Source: Gloeobacterales cyanobacterium ES-bin-313 (lineage in GTDB: Bacteria > Cyanobacteriota > Cyanobacteriia > Gloeobacterales > Gloeobacteraceae). From it: a stretch of 64,000 bases of DNA. Under the pieces are notes generated by a model, which saw only the letters and a list, made by a program, of their open reading frames with translations, was not told where the DNA came from and did no database searches. The stretch covers positions 1-64,000 of the forward strand of contig JACMLN010000099.1 in NCBI GenBank assembly GCA_014379585.1, read 5' to 3'. This document shows positions 1 through 8,586 of the stretch, in pieces. Numbering within the stretch: the first letter of the stretch is position 1; every line of letters begins with the position of its first letter. The position numbers were made by a program, and so were the translations under genes.

Positions 1-260
1 CGCAACCCAGCAACACCAAGTATCAAGCCACTAAAGTTGCCAAGGGGGTGTGGGGGACAGGCTTCTGTCCCCCACGGGGTGGGAGTCCAGAGGGAGGGGC
101 TTGCCCCTTCCCTTTGGTGCCGTTCGCCATATTTATCGCAACTCACCAAAATAATGCGTGGTTTGGTTGGTATTCCAATGGCCTGATGGTGGGCGCAGCA
201 TGCTGCGCCCCTACACAACTTGATGATTTAATCGCTCAACTTAAAGGCAAAACGGTATTA
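1..260 (+). repeat. Composite interspersed repeat, copy 1
   Basis: This stretch recurs almost exactly, inverted, at 15334-15600, and in part at 38133-38367 and 38998-39145. It contains a perfect 9-bp hairpin (52-60 with 65-73, loop GCTT), a second C-rich hairpin near 94-113, a perfect 20-bp palindrome at 191-210, and the terminal motif AAACGGTATTA at 250-260. The left edge may lie outside the window. An open frame through it (48-278) is not a credible gene, because the same peptide appears wherever the repeat does. Confidence 0.85.
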
Positions 261-283
261 CCTGTTGTCTTCAAATAAGCAGC

Positions 284-1084
284 TCAATCGTTCTTCTCAC
301 CCAATGCTTTTGCCCGATCAGCAGCAGCTTGAACTGCGGCAATGCAAGCACTTCGAACCCCGTGTGCTTCGAGTTGGGCAATCCCGGCAATGGTGGTGCC
401 ACCGGGACTTGTGACACGATCTTTTAGTACCGCAGGATGCAAATTTTCTTGAATCAGTAATTCGGCACTGCCACGGACAGTTTGGAGAACCAACCGAGTA
501 GCAATATTGCGGGGCAAACCGACAGCAACGCCGCCGTCAATTAAGCCCTCGATAATCACAGCTAAGTAGCCAGGGCCGGAGCCAGAAAGCCCCGTGACTG
601 CATTCATAGAGGATTCAGGTACTTCGACGACAGTGCCAACTGCCGCGAATAAATCTTTTGCCCTCGTAAATAATGCTTCGGAAGTACTGGAACTGCGGCT
701 TAAAGCCGTAATCCCTGAGCGCACCAGAGCAGGCGTGTTTGGCATCGCCCGAACAAGGGCACATTGAGGAAAGGACGCAACAAGAGTCTCCAAAGAAATT
801 CCGGCCAAGATCGAGATGACCAGTTGGGATGAAACTTGCTCAGCGATCTGGGCAACAACTGTTGCAAACATTTGGGGTTTGATCGCCAACAGCAATAATT
901 CGGCAGCGCAAACGGCCAAATTGTCACCCGTAGTATGCACCCCATAGCGTTCGCTCAACACCAAACAGCGTTCAGGTTGTGGATCGCTGACGATGATGTC
1001 GCGAGAGGCAAGGATTTGACTTGTGAGCAAACCAGATACGATCGCTTCCGCCATCGCACCACCACCGATGATTCCTAATTTCAT
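284..1084 (-). CDS. proC: Pyrroline-5-carboxylate reductase
   Basis: Catalyses the last step of proline synthesis, NAD(P)H-dependent reduction of pyrroline-5-carboxylate, in the cytosol. The 266-residue protein has the family's usual length. It opens with the Rossmann loop GIIGGGAMAEAI (residues 4-15) and has the C-terminal signature TSPGGTT (about 225-231). It is the last gene of a minus-strand cluster yggS-sepF-proC, with 10 bp between it and sepF. The same gene order is found in many cyanobacteria, which supports the call. Confidence 0.96.
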   Translation of the reverse strand: MKLGIIGGGAMAEAIVSGLLTSQILASRDIIVSDPQPERCLVLSERYGVHTTGDNLAVCAAELLLLAIKPQMFATVVAQIAEQVSSQLVISILAGISLETLVASFPQCALVRAMPNTPALVRSGITALSRSSSTSEALFTRAKDLFAAVGTVVEVPESSMNAVTGLSGSGPGYLAVIIEGLIDGGVAVGLPRNIATRLVLQTVRGSAELLIQENLHPAVLKDRVTSPGGTTIAGIAQLEAHGVRSACIAAVQAAADRAKALGEKND

Positions 1085-1094
1085 CGGCGATTAA

Positions 1095-1649
1095 CTAACC
1101 TTGGGCACGGCGCTGTTCTTCGGCATTCATCCGAAAATTGCTGCCAAAGCCCTGGGCTGCATTGCGCAGTTGAGAAGGCATTTCGGTGCTGATCATCACA
1201 GTGCTTGGCGTGAAGAGGAAGATACCTTCTCCGACCCGTTCTTGATGACCATCGATGGCGAAAGTGGCACCAGCCACAAAATCGACACTGCGTTGGGCTT
1301 GGTCAGAATCCATCAAGGTGAGATTGAGAATGACGGACTTGCGGTCGCGCAGGTGTTGCACAATCGCTGGTGCTTCGTCAAAGGAGCGTGGCTCGATGAC
1401 GAGGACTTCGTTGGCACCACCACCACTACCGGGCATCCCGATCACATTGCCACTGCGGGCAGGGCGGCGGCGTTGGGCTGGGTTAGGTGTTGCTTCAGCA
1501 GCCTCAGTCTCCTGCACAGGGGTGCCTGCGGTGGGACGACGGGTTTCTTCGCGCTTTTCGTCGCCGTAGAGCGCAAAATCTTCATCTTCGTAAACGTCTG
1601 AGTCGCCAAATCCAGCGAACTCTTTGACCCGATTCCATAAACTACTCAT
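1095..1649 (-). CDS. sepF: Cell division protein SepF
   Basis: SepF (Cdv2 in cyanobacteria) tethers FtsZ to the membrane and shapes the division septum. The 184-residue protein has the expected layout: an amphipathic N-terminus ([14 protein letters not shown]), an acidic and proline-rich linker, and a conserved C-terminal domain from about residue 80 containing [20 protein letters not shown] and the stretch around [12 protein letters not shown] strong ribosome binding site, GGAGG, lies about 6 bases before the start. The start overlaps the 3' end of yggS by 8 bases, which suggests coupled translation. Confidence 0.95.
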   Translation of the reverse strand: MSSLWNRVKEFAGFGDSDVYEDEDFALYGDEKREETRRPTAGTPVQETEAAEATPNPAQRRRPARSGNVIGMPGSGGGANEVLVIEPRSFDEAPAIVQHLRDRKSVILNLTLMDSDQAQRSVDFVAGATFAIDGHQERVGEGIFLFTPSTVMISTEMPSQLRNAAQGFGSNFRMNAEEQRRAQG

Positions 1650-2367
1650 TTGTCATCCTCCGTTGCAATGGACGTGAGCCGAATAGCGCTTGACCAAGAC
1701 GAACCATGGTCGTCCCAGCTTGGACCGCCAGGGGATAGTCCCCGGACATGCCCATGGACAACTCTTCCATCCGAATGCGTTCCCAACCGGAAAGCCCGGC
1801 GCGGTGCGCAATCTTGAGGGCCAGTTGTTTGACACGTTTGAACAGATCGGCGGTCTCTTCAGCGCTTTGCCCAAAAGGGGCGATAGCCATCAATCCGCGA
1901 ATGTCGAGGTCGCTCAACCCAGCCAAGGCGGGCAGTGCTTCCTCTAACTCAGCTTCTGACCAACCTGATTTGGTCGGGTCTTCAGCCAACTTGACCTGCA
2001 GCAGCAACTTTGGCCTGCGACCGACTTGGGGAATGAGCGCACTGATTCGCTCCGCAAGTTCCAAGGAATCGACGGAATGAATCCAATCGAAACATTCGAG
2101 GGCGGGTCGGACTTTGTTGCGCTGCAAACTACCAATCAAGTGCCAGGTAACTCCATCGAGATCTGCAAGTTGCGGGATCTTCGCCTGCGCTTCTTGAATA
2201 CGGTTTTCCCCAAAATCCCGAAGACCTGCCTCGTACGCTTCGCGTATGGCTTGTGCCGGAAATTGCTTAGACACAGCGATCAGTCGCACCCCAGTAGGCA
2301 ACTGTTGACGAATCTGATCGAACTGTTCGGGGATTCCCACTACCCAGGAGATAGGCGAGGACAGCAT
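1642..2367 (-). CDS. yggS: PLP homeostasis protein (YggS/PipY family)
   Basis: Non-enzymatic pyridoxal-phosphate carrier involved in vitamin B6 and amino-acid homeostasis. The 241-residue form starting at 2367 matches the family length. The PLP lysine is K34 in LIAVSKQFP, followed by [12 protein letters not shown] and [23 protein letters not shown] lies near the C-terminus. The frame stays open upstream to 2589, but that extra stretch is low-complexity and not family-like, so I reject the longer start. In many cyanobacteria the homologue (pipY) follows pipX; no pipX is visible here. Confidence 0.93.
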   Translation of the reverse strand: MLSSPISWVVGIPEQFDQIRQQLPTGVRLIAVSKQFPAQAIREAYEAGLRDFGENRIQEAQAKIPQLADLDGVTWHLIGSLQRNKVRPALECFDWIHSVDSLELAERISALIPQVGRRPKLLLQVKLAEDPTKSGWSEAELEEALPALAGLSDLDIRGLMAIAPFGQSAEETADLFKRVKQLALKIAHRAGLSGWERIRMEELSMGMSGDYPLAVQAGTTMVRLGQALFGSRPLQRRMTNE

Positions 2368-2509
2368 AACTGTATCAAAAAAAATCAAATTACAATAGCG
2401 ATTTTCCAAAAAAACTCTATATCTAGGGGAAGGTTTTCGAAAAAACCCCGGTTTCAGCCACTGATCCCCACTAGCTGTGTAATTGCAAACGATAAAACAC
2501 TGAAAAAAG

Positions 2510-3619
2510 TCACGATAAATTGAGGTGTCCCAAGACTGCTTCGAGAATGCGTTCCGTGGCTTTGCCGTCTCCGAAGGGATTAACAGCACGAGCCATTTGG
2601 TTGTAGGCTGCCGAATCGCTTAGTAATTCGTGGGCAGCATCGACGATGATTTGGCGCTCAGTGCCAACTTTGCGGGCAACTCCAGCTTCGATAGCTTCAG
2701 GCCGTTCGGTGGTTTCACGAAGGACGAGTACTGGCTTGCCCAGCGCAGGCGCTTCTTCTTGGATACCCCCGGAATCGGTCAAAATGAGTGTGGATCGCCG
2801 CATCGCCCCAACTAACTGTGGATAGTCTAAAGGTTCACAGAGAAACGCCTGGGGATGATCGCCCAAGATGGCCTGCAGGGGGTCTCGTACGGTTGGATTT
2901 TTGTGCAGGGGCAAAAGCAAAGCGGTATCGGGATGCTTGTCCAAGATGTCCCGCATGGCATAGGCAATCTGCTCTAAAGGTGCGCCCCAATTTTCGCGAC
3001 GATGGACTGTGGCTAGGAGCACTCGCTGTTTTTGCCAATCCAATCCAGGAATTGGGCATTCAGGAGATCGTCCCGCAATGGTTAATAGGGCATCGATCAC
3101 CGTGTTCCCAGTCATAAAGACATGTTGCGTGACACCATCGTGGGTCAAATTGCGCACCGCTTGCGGTGTCGGTGCGAAGTGTAGGGTGGCCAACTGGGAT
3201 GTGATCCGGCGGTTCATCTCCTCAGGGAAAGGATCATTGGCGACCCCAGTCCGTAATCCTGCTTCAACGTGCCCCACCGGGATCTGTTGATAAAAAGCCG
3301 CTAGTGCCGCTGCGAAAGTCGTCGTCGTATCCCCTTGGACGATCACCAGATCTGGCCTGTCCGATTGGAATCGGCTTTCGAGTCCTTGCAAAGAGCGGCA
3401 GGTAATATCCGCCAAACTTTGCTTGGGAGTCATGATTTGTAGATCGGTATCAGCAGCAATGCCAAACCAGCCAAGGGTCTGATGGAGCATCTCTCGGTGT
3501 TGACCGGTCACCACGACACGGGTCTCTAACTTGCTACATTCCCGCATCGCCAAAATCACCGGAGCGAGTTTGACGGCTTCTGGACGGGTGCCCAAGACAA
3601 TCGCAACTTTTTTCTGCAT
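2510..3619 (-). CDS. wecB: UDP-N-acetylglucosamine 2-epimerase (non-hydrolysing)
   Basis: Interconverts UDP-GlcNAc and UDP-ManNAc to supply ManNAc for surface polysaccharide. The protein has 369 residues, typical of the family. Recognisable motifs are LGTRPEAVKLAPV near the N-terminus, VQGDTTTTFAAALAAFYQ, GHVEAGLRT, FPEEMNRRI and the UDP-binding TDSGGIQEEAP. It ends about 140 bases before the yggS start. That gap contains an imperfect hairpin near 2425-2450, too weak to call a terminator. Confidence 0.95.
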   Translation of the reverse strand: MQKKVAIVLGTRPEAVKLAPVILAMRECSKLETRVVVTGQHREMLHQTLGWFGIAADTDLQIMTPKQSLADITCRSLQGLESRFQSDRPDLVIVQGDTTTTFAAALAAFYQQIPVGHVEAGLRTGVANDPFPEEMNRRITSQLATLHFAPTPQAVRNLTHDGVTQHVFMTGNTVIDALLTIAGRSPECPIPGLDWQKQRVLLATVHRRENWGAPLEQIAYAMRDILDKHPDTALLLPLHKNPTVRDPLQAILGDHPQAFLCEPLDYPQLVGAMRRSTLILTDSGGIQEEAPALGKPVLVLRETTERPEAIEAGVARKVGTERQIIVDAAHELLSDSAAYNQMARAVNPFGDGKATERILEAVLGHLNLS

Positions 3620-3732
3620 TTAGCTAATTTAACTTAAAGTCGCGTCCGAAAATTCGACTTAATTCTGGTGGAGATGGGGAAAAAAGGCTTTTGAATCGCT
3701 TACCCTGAGAGGAACTTTACATCTCCCTGCTG

Positions 3733-4959
3733 ATGATTCCGCTTTTGGTAGAAGTAACACCGACCAGTGCAGCAACTACGCCGCTTGTGGCAACACTGTT
3801 TGCCTTGGTGGTGGTCTACCTCTCCAGCAAAATCGGTGGGGAACTTGCGGTTCGGATCAATTTACCTGCGGTTCTAGGTGAATTGGTGATGGGCGTTGTC
3901 GTTGGGATTAGCGGTCTTCATCTGCTCGGTGGTACCAGTGAAGTTGTTACTGTCCTATCAGAAATCGGTGTGATTCTTTTGCTATTTGAAATTGGCTTAG
4001 AGTCAGATCTCCAAGAACTTTTGAAAGTCGGAACCTTGGCCGCGATAGTTGCCTTTGTCGGAGTGGCGGCACCCTTTGCCCTCGGTACAGTCGGTCTGAT
4101 TGCTTTTTTTGGTGTGCCAGTTCTGCCTGCTGTTTTTGCGGGCGCAGCACTCACTGCCACGAGTATCGGGATCACAGCGCGGATCTTAGCGGATCTAGGC
4201 CGATTAAATTCCACAGAAGGCCAAGTGATCATCGGTGCTGCCATCTTGGATGACATCTTGGGAATCATCATCCTGGCAGTCGTTCTGGGGATCACCCAAA
4301 AAGGGGCGGTGAGTGCCCTGGATCTGACGTATACAGTCGTGATCGCCACTGGATTTCTCGTCGTCGCGATTTTTGCTGGTCGCCTCTTTGCACCGTTCTT
4401 CGTCAAGATTGTCAATCGCCTACGTACACGGGGAGATCTGCTCGTCAGTGCCCTGGTCTTTGCTTTTGGTCTGGCCTATATTGCCTCAATCATCGGTTCT
4501 GAGGCGATCCTAGGTTCTTTTGCCGCTGGACTGGTGCTTGCTGAAACCGATAAGCGCGAGGAACTAGAGCGCAAAATTAAGCCTGTTGCAGATACTTTTG
4601 TGCCTGTCTTTTTTGTCAGTGTCGGAGCCAGTACCAATCTCGCTGTCTTGAATCCTTTCAATCCTGAGTCCCAAGCTGGGTTTGCGATCACCCTTTTTCT
4701 GCTTGTCGCGGCGATTGTCGGCAAGATGATGGCTGGCTTTGTCATCCGACCTAAAATTCCGGTCAACCGTCTGGCCATTGGTTTTGGGATGATTCCTCGG
4801 GGGGAAGTGGGATTGATCTTCGCTGGACAGGGATCGCAAGTTCCAGGACTCTCTCCAGCTGTTCAGACTGCCATTGTCGTCGTTGTGATCGTGACTACTT
4901 TTATGGCTCCCCCGCTTCTGCGCTTTGCTTTGGGTCGCCAAGAAGCGCCAAAAACATGA
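3733..4959 (+). CDS. Cation:proton antiporter (CPA2/KefB-type)
   Basis: Inner-membrane monovalent cation/proton antiporter. The 408-residue protein is almost entirely hydrophobic, with about 11-12 predicted membrane segments. Family features are [33 protein letters not shown], the unwound-helix region [33 protein letters not shown] (carrying the ion-binding Asp pair) and [14 protein letters not shown]. No C-terminal TrkA domain is present, so it is the short form. Whether the ion is Na+ or K+ cannot be told from the sequence. A glycosyltransferase gene follows on the same strand. Confidence 0.9.
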   Translation: MIPLLVEVTPTSAATTPLVATLFALVVVYLSSKIGGELAVRINLPAVLGELVMGVVVGISGLHLLGGTSEVVTVLSEIGVILLLFEIGLESDLQELLKVGTLAAIVAFVGVAAPFALGTVGLIAFFGVPVLPAVFAGAALTATSIGITARILADLGRLNSTEGQVIIGAAILDDILGIIILAVVLGITQKGAVSALDLTYTVVIATGFLVVAIFAGRLFAPFFVKIVNRLRTRGDLLVSALVFAFGLAYIASIIGSEAILGSFAAGLVLAETDKREELERKIKPVADTFVPVFFVSVGASTNLAVLNPFNPESQAGFAITLFLLVAAIVGKMMAGFVIRPKIPVNRLAIGFGMIPRGEVGLIFAGQGSQVPGLSPAVQTAIVVVVIVTTFMAPPLLRFALGRQEAPKT

Positions 4960-5023
4960 AAAATCCCGCGCCCTCAGCACCTTACAATGTGTTGGGAAGG
5001 TTTGTAATGTGTTGGGAAGCAGT

Positions 5024-5995
5024 ATGCAGCTCTCGGTGGTCGTTCCAGTTTTTAATGAAGAAGAAAATTTGCCTGAACTCTATCGACGCTTGACGAAAGC
5101 GCTCGAAGCTCTAGAGCTTCACTACGAACTGATCTTTGTGGACGATGCCAGTTATGACCGTACCCCTCAGATGATTCGTCAATTTATTGACGGGGATCAG
5201 CGGGTGCGCCTTCTCAGCTTTTCTCGCAACTTCGGCCATCAGATCGCTGTAACTGCTGGACTGAATTTTTCACGGGGTGAGGCGGTTGTGATCATGGATG
5301 GGGATCTTCAAGACCCACCAGAACTCTTAGGACAACTGCTTGAAAAGTGGCGCTCCGGCTTTAAAGTTGTCTACGCCCGCCGAATGAGTCGCGCAACTGA
5401 AAGTCCTTCCAAGCAACTCTTTGCTTTTGTCTACTACCGAATTCTCCAACGCCTTGCGGAAGTGCCCATTCCCGTCGATAGCGGTGATTTTTGTTTGTTA
5501 GATCGCCCAGTTGTCGATCTACTCAATGCGATGCCCGAGCGCAATCGGTACTTGCGGGGTCTGCGTAGTTGGGTCGGCTTCAAGCAAACAGAAGTGCCTT
5601 TTGAGCGTCCACCCCGCCTCGCTGGTGAACCCAAGTACAACTTTGGCAAATCCCTCGCCCTCGCCCTTGATGGCTTGGTTTCTTTCTCCCGACTGCCCCT
5701 CAGATTGGCGACCTGGTTCGGTTTTTTCACAGGCATTCTCGCCTTGCTCATGGTCGGCCTTGTGATTTACTGGCGCTTCACGCAGTCCACCCTAAATGGC
5801 TTCGGGATCCTAGTTGCAGCCGTTTTCTTCATCGGCGCAGTGCAACTGATCACCGTTGGCATTCTCGGTGAATACGTGGGCCGCATCTACGAAGAGATTA
5901 AAAATCGTCCCCTCTATATCTTGAAAGACGCTTCTGGTTTCGATCGTCCGGTCATCCCACCCAGCCGCCAGCCTGCCCGCAACGATGAACTCTAG
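5024..5995 (+). CDS. Glycosyltransferase family 2, DPM1/GtrB-like
   Basis: Membrane-anchored family 2 glycosyltransferase, probably moving a sugar from a nucleotide donor to polyprenyl phosphate. From the ATG at 5024 it has 323 residues. The catalytic domain starts at once with [20 protein letters not shown] and includes FVDDAS and the DGDLQDPPE metal-binding region. Two membrane segments follow ([22 protein letters not shown] and the [24 protein letters not shown] region), then a short cytosolic tail. The frame is open from 4925, overlapping the antiporter gene, but the family begins at MQLSVVV. The last 11 bases overlap trmL. Confidence 0.9.
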   Translation: MQLSVVVPVFNEEENLPELYRRLTKALEALELHYELIFVDDASYDRTPQMIRQFIDGDQRVRLLSFSRNFGHQIAVTAGLNFSRGEAVVIMDGDLQDPPELLGQLLEKWRSGFKVVYARRMSRATESPSKQLFAFVYYRILQRLAEVPIPVDSGDFCLLDRPVVDLLNAMPERNRYLRGLRSWVGFKQTEVPFERPPRLAGEPKYNFGKSLALALDGLVSFSRLPLRLATWFGFFTGILALLMVGLVIYWRFTQSTLNGFGILVAAVFFIGAVQLITVGILGEYVGRIYEEIKNRPLYILKDASGFDRPVIPPSRQPARNDEL

Positions 5996-6446
5996 TCCTT
6001 TCCAAATTGTTCTTGTCGATCCAGAAATTCCGCCGAACACTGGGAATATTGCCAGAACCTGTGCCGCCACTGGAACACCGTTGCATCTCGTCGGTGCACT
6101 TGGTTTTCAATTAAGCGACAAGTATTTAAAGCGGGCAGGACTCGATTATTGGGAACACGTCAATCTCCACTACCACCCCGACTTCGCCAGTTTCCGACAA
6201 CAGTCGCAGAGCCGTTTGGTTTTTACGAGTGCCCGCCGTGGTCAGCCTGTTTGGGACTTCACATTTGCACCTGGGGACTGTCTGGTTTTTGGCTCCGAGT
6301 CCCAAGGTTTGCCTGCTGACTTGCTCGACAGTGCTGAAAATATTGTGACGATTCCAATTTTTGGGGCGGTGCGTAGCCTGAATCTCGCCAATGCAGTCGC
6401 TGTCATACTCTTCGAGGGATTACGACAGCTGCGTCCTAGACAATGA
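5985..6446 (+). CDS. trmL: tRNA (cytidine/uridine-34-2'-O)-methyltransferase
   Basis: SPOUT-fold enzyme that 2'-O-methylates the wobble base of tRNA-Leu. The 153-residue protein has the normal length. The three family motifs are present: [34 protein letters not shown], and [23 protein letters not shown], which forms the C-terminal knot. Its start overlaps the upstream glycosyltransferase by 11 bases. Its 3' end overlaps the convergent ccdA gene by 11 bases. Confidence 0.94.
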   Translation: MNSSPFQIVLVDPEIPPNTGNIARTCAATGTPLHLVGALGFQLSDKYLKRAGLDYWEHVNLHYHPDFASFRQQSQSRLVFTSARRGQPVWDFTFAPGDCLVFGSESQGLPADLLDSAENIVTIPIFGAVRSLNLANAVAVILFEGLRQLRPRQ

Positions 6447-7116
6447 TCTGCGGGAAGTAGGGAGCGAGCCACAACTGGACTTGTGTATCCCAGCCAAACA
6501 AGATGGCAAGGGCTGTCACGGCAACAACAGCGCCGCCAATGCGCTGAATGATTTCACTCTTGGAGCGAAGACTTTGCAATTTTTGACTGAGGGAACGGCT
6601 GCCGTAGGCCAAGAGTAGCATTGGAATACCAGCCCCCAATCCGTAGACCACCAAGAGTCCAAAGGCAGACAGGGCATCGTGTTCGATGGCTGCTAGGGTC
6701 AAGATTGTTCCTAGCACTGGGCCGGCGCAGGGTGTCCAGACCAAACCGAGTTGACTGCCGATCCAAAATTCTCCCCATAGTCCGGTCGCTTTTGAAGAAT
6801 CCCCACCGACACCAAATCTGCTAAAAACACGGTTGCCCAGACTCGGAAAGAGCGCCAAGATCCCCATCGCGAACAACACTAAAATAGCGACGTTGCGGAG
6901 TATAGAAGCAGCACCTGCAAACCAACTGACTGTGATCCCCAAGAGACTGCCCGCAAGGGCAAATCCGCCGATCAGGCCAGCGACGAGTGCCACAGGACCA
7001 AGGCGATGGGATCGCAAAGAAGTGCCCAAAAGAATCGGTAAGATCGGCAAAATGCAGGGAGAAAGAATGGTCAAAAAGCCCCCCGCAAGGGCGAGGGTGA
7101 AAGGCACAGCAGACAT
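6436..7116 (-). CDS. ccdA: Thiol-disulfide transporter, CcdA/DsbD family
   Basis: Six-helix membrane protein that passes reducing equivalents across the inner membrane to periplasmic (or lumenal) thioredoxin-like proteins, often for cytochrome c assembly. The 226-residue protein has the two expected active cysteines: C21 in LSPCILPILP in the first helix and C130 in VWTPCAGPVLG in the fourth. A redoxin gene lies 4 bases upstream on the same strand and is its likely partner. It converges with trmL. Confidence 0.92.
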   Translation of the reverse strand: MSAVPFTLALAGGFLTILSPCILPILPILLGTSLRSHRLGPVALVAGLIGGFALAGSLLGITVSWFAGAASILRNVAILVLFAMGILALFPSLGNRVFSRFGVGGDSSKATGLWGEFWIGSQLGLVWTPCAGPVLGTILTLAAIEHDALSAFGLLVVYGLGAGIPMLLLAYGSRSLSQKLQSLRSKSEIIQRIGGAVVAVTALAILFGWDTQVQLWLAPYFPQIIV

Positions 7117-7120
7117 GGGA

Positions 7121-7660
7121 TTAGCCTCTTAGGAGTGTACCGATCATGCGTTCAGTGGTATCGTATGCCCCTTCGCCGATGTGGTCGTAGCGCAGACGAC
7201 CTTGGCGATCCGCAAGAAACAAATGGGGCCAATACTGGTTGTTGTAGGCTTTCCAAAGGGCGAACTGGTTGTCTACCGCGTTGGGATAGGTAATGCCGTG
7301 GCTGGCAATAGCCTGTTTAATATTGCCGATCTCCCGTTCGTAGGGAAATTCAGGTGTGTGGATACCGACCACTTTTAAGCCCTGGGAAGCATACTTTTTA
7401 GACCAATCGACGACGTAGGGAATCGTACGTTGGCAGTTGATACAAGCAAATGTCCATATATGAATCAGAACAACATTACCTTTTAGATCCTCGACAGTCA
7501 CTGGCTTTGGGGTGTTAAGCCAATTGGTTGCTCCTGTAAAACTGGGCAACTGTTTGCCCACTTCCGAATTTTCTTTGGCCTCGGAGAGCCCGCTCCAAAT
7601 CAGTCCTGAAGCGGCGATTCCAGCGCCTAAATAACCAAGTAGTGCGCGTCTTGTGTGCAT
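7121..7660 (-). CDS. Exported thioredoxin-like redoxin (TlpA/DipZ type)
   Basis: A 179-residue protein whose N-terminus, MHTRRALLGYLGAGIAASGLI, has a twin-arginine pair before a hydrophobic stretch, consistent with Tat export or a membrane anchor. The redoxin domain covers about residues 36-175. The active site is C73-I-N-C76 in HIWTFACINCQRT, the form found in the DipZ C-terminal domain rather than classical CGPC. It precedes ccdA by 4 bases, so the two probably form an electron-transfer pair. Its client protein cannot be identified from the sequence. Confidence 0.9.
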   Translation of the reverse strand: MHTRRALLGYLGAGIAASGLIWSGLSEAKENSEVGKQLPSFTGATNWLNTPKPVTVEDLKGNVVLIHIWTFACINCQRTIPYVVDWSKKYASQGLKVVGIHTPEFPYEREIGNIKQAIASHGITYPNAVDNQFALWKAYNNQYWPHLFLADRQGRLRYDHIGEGAYDTTERMIGTLLRG

Positions 7661-7715
7661 CTTGTCCCCTCTTGAATCACTTCTACAGTGTGTACGTAAG
7701 ATGATTCAAATTGGA

Positions 7716-8546
7716 TTAGCGGCGAACTAGCACGGCACGACGGAGTAAAATCCAACTATCTTGGGGATCTAAAGCAGTGGCAGCATCTGGCACTTGACCA
7801 GTCAATGCAGTGCGCAAATCGCGATCTAAACGCGAACCTGTACCGAACAAATCGTTGACCACTAAACGCTTCTCGCCGAGGGCTGGCAACATGAGGGGTG
7901 CTGGGTCAATGGGGTTGACAGATCCAAAGATCAACAAGTCGTCGATGCTCTCTTTTTGGCCTTTTAAGGTTGTGAAAGTAATGACGATGTCGGGGCCATA
8001 GCCGATACTGACGACTTCGCCCGGTTTTGCTGGTTTGCCGTAACCGGAGGCAGGATGCAGCGGCGCGAGGCGAATCTCCTCGTCAAGATCTAAGACATAA
8101 ATGTAGAGGGGCACCTGGGAACGATTGGTGACATCGATGACGAGGTTGCGTCCGTTGGCGAGTAGAACGGCTTCATTCTCAACAGAAAGCGGCTCCGTCT
8201 GTCCAGGTTTGTCTTTGGTTGCTGCTTGGCTAAGCCGTTTGAGTTCTACGTCAATTTCTAAACCGAGACGGTTATTTGGTATGGCGAGATTGAGCACATT
8301 CAGATAACCTGCCAGATGTTCAAGGGTATCGCGGGCTTTACGGTCAGGTCGGAATCCAGAGAAGCGCACAGCGCCAAGCGGACGTTCGCCGAGCAAAAAG
8401 ACAAATCGCCCATCTTGAACCTCCACGCAGATCTCCGCTTGATTGGCGACGAGCAAAAGAGGCGAGGCATCAATTTCAGTACGCAGAGCCTCGGCAGCTT
8501 TGCCTTTACCTTTGACGAGAACTGGCTGAGGGCGTGGCAACGGCAT
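7716..8546 (-). CDS. Protein resembling the accessory region of bacterial caspase-like proteins
   Basis: A 276-residue protein with no signal peptide or membrane segment. The middle (LVIDVTNRSQVPLYIYVLDLDEEIRLAPLHP, then a glycine/proline turn and IVITFTTLKGQ) resembles the DUF4384-like beta-sandwich that follows the peptidase domain in bacterial metacaspase/orthocaspase proteins. The first 100 residues resemble the linker in those proteins. No His-Cys catalytic domain is present here or just upstream, so this is either a stand-alone accessory protein or the remainder of a former protease. The family assignment is from memory of the pattern and is moderate at best. Confidence 0.6.
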   Translation of the reverse strand: MPLPRPQPVLVKGKGKAAEALRTEIDASPLLLVANQAEICVEVQDGRFVFLLGERPLGAVRFSGFRPDRKARDTLEHLAGYLNVLNLAIPNNRLGLEIDVELKRLSQAATKDKPGQTEPLSVENEAVLLANGRNLVIDVTNRSQVPLYIYVLDLDEEIRLAPLHPASGYGKPAKPGEVVSIGYGPDIVITFTTLKGQKESIDDLLIFGSVNPIDPAPLMLPALGEKRLVVNDLFGTGSRLDRDLRTALTGQVPDAATALDPQDSWILLRRAVLVRR

Positions 8547-8586
8547 AGTCGATGTAAAAGTACCAAGCTCACCTTACTACAACTTC

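Noticed and set aside
48-278. Open frame through repeat copy 1, with similar frames at 15283-15660 and 38066-38521
   Set aside because: The peptide is the same wherever the repeat occurs and merely reflects its hairpins. No ribosome binding site or family fits.
2432-2447. Short hairpin after wecB as a terminator
   Set aside because: Six pairs only, rich in A-T, and the T-run on the minus strand is displaced. Too weak to call.
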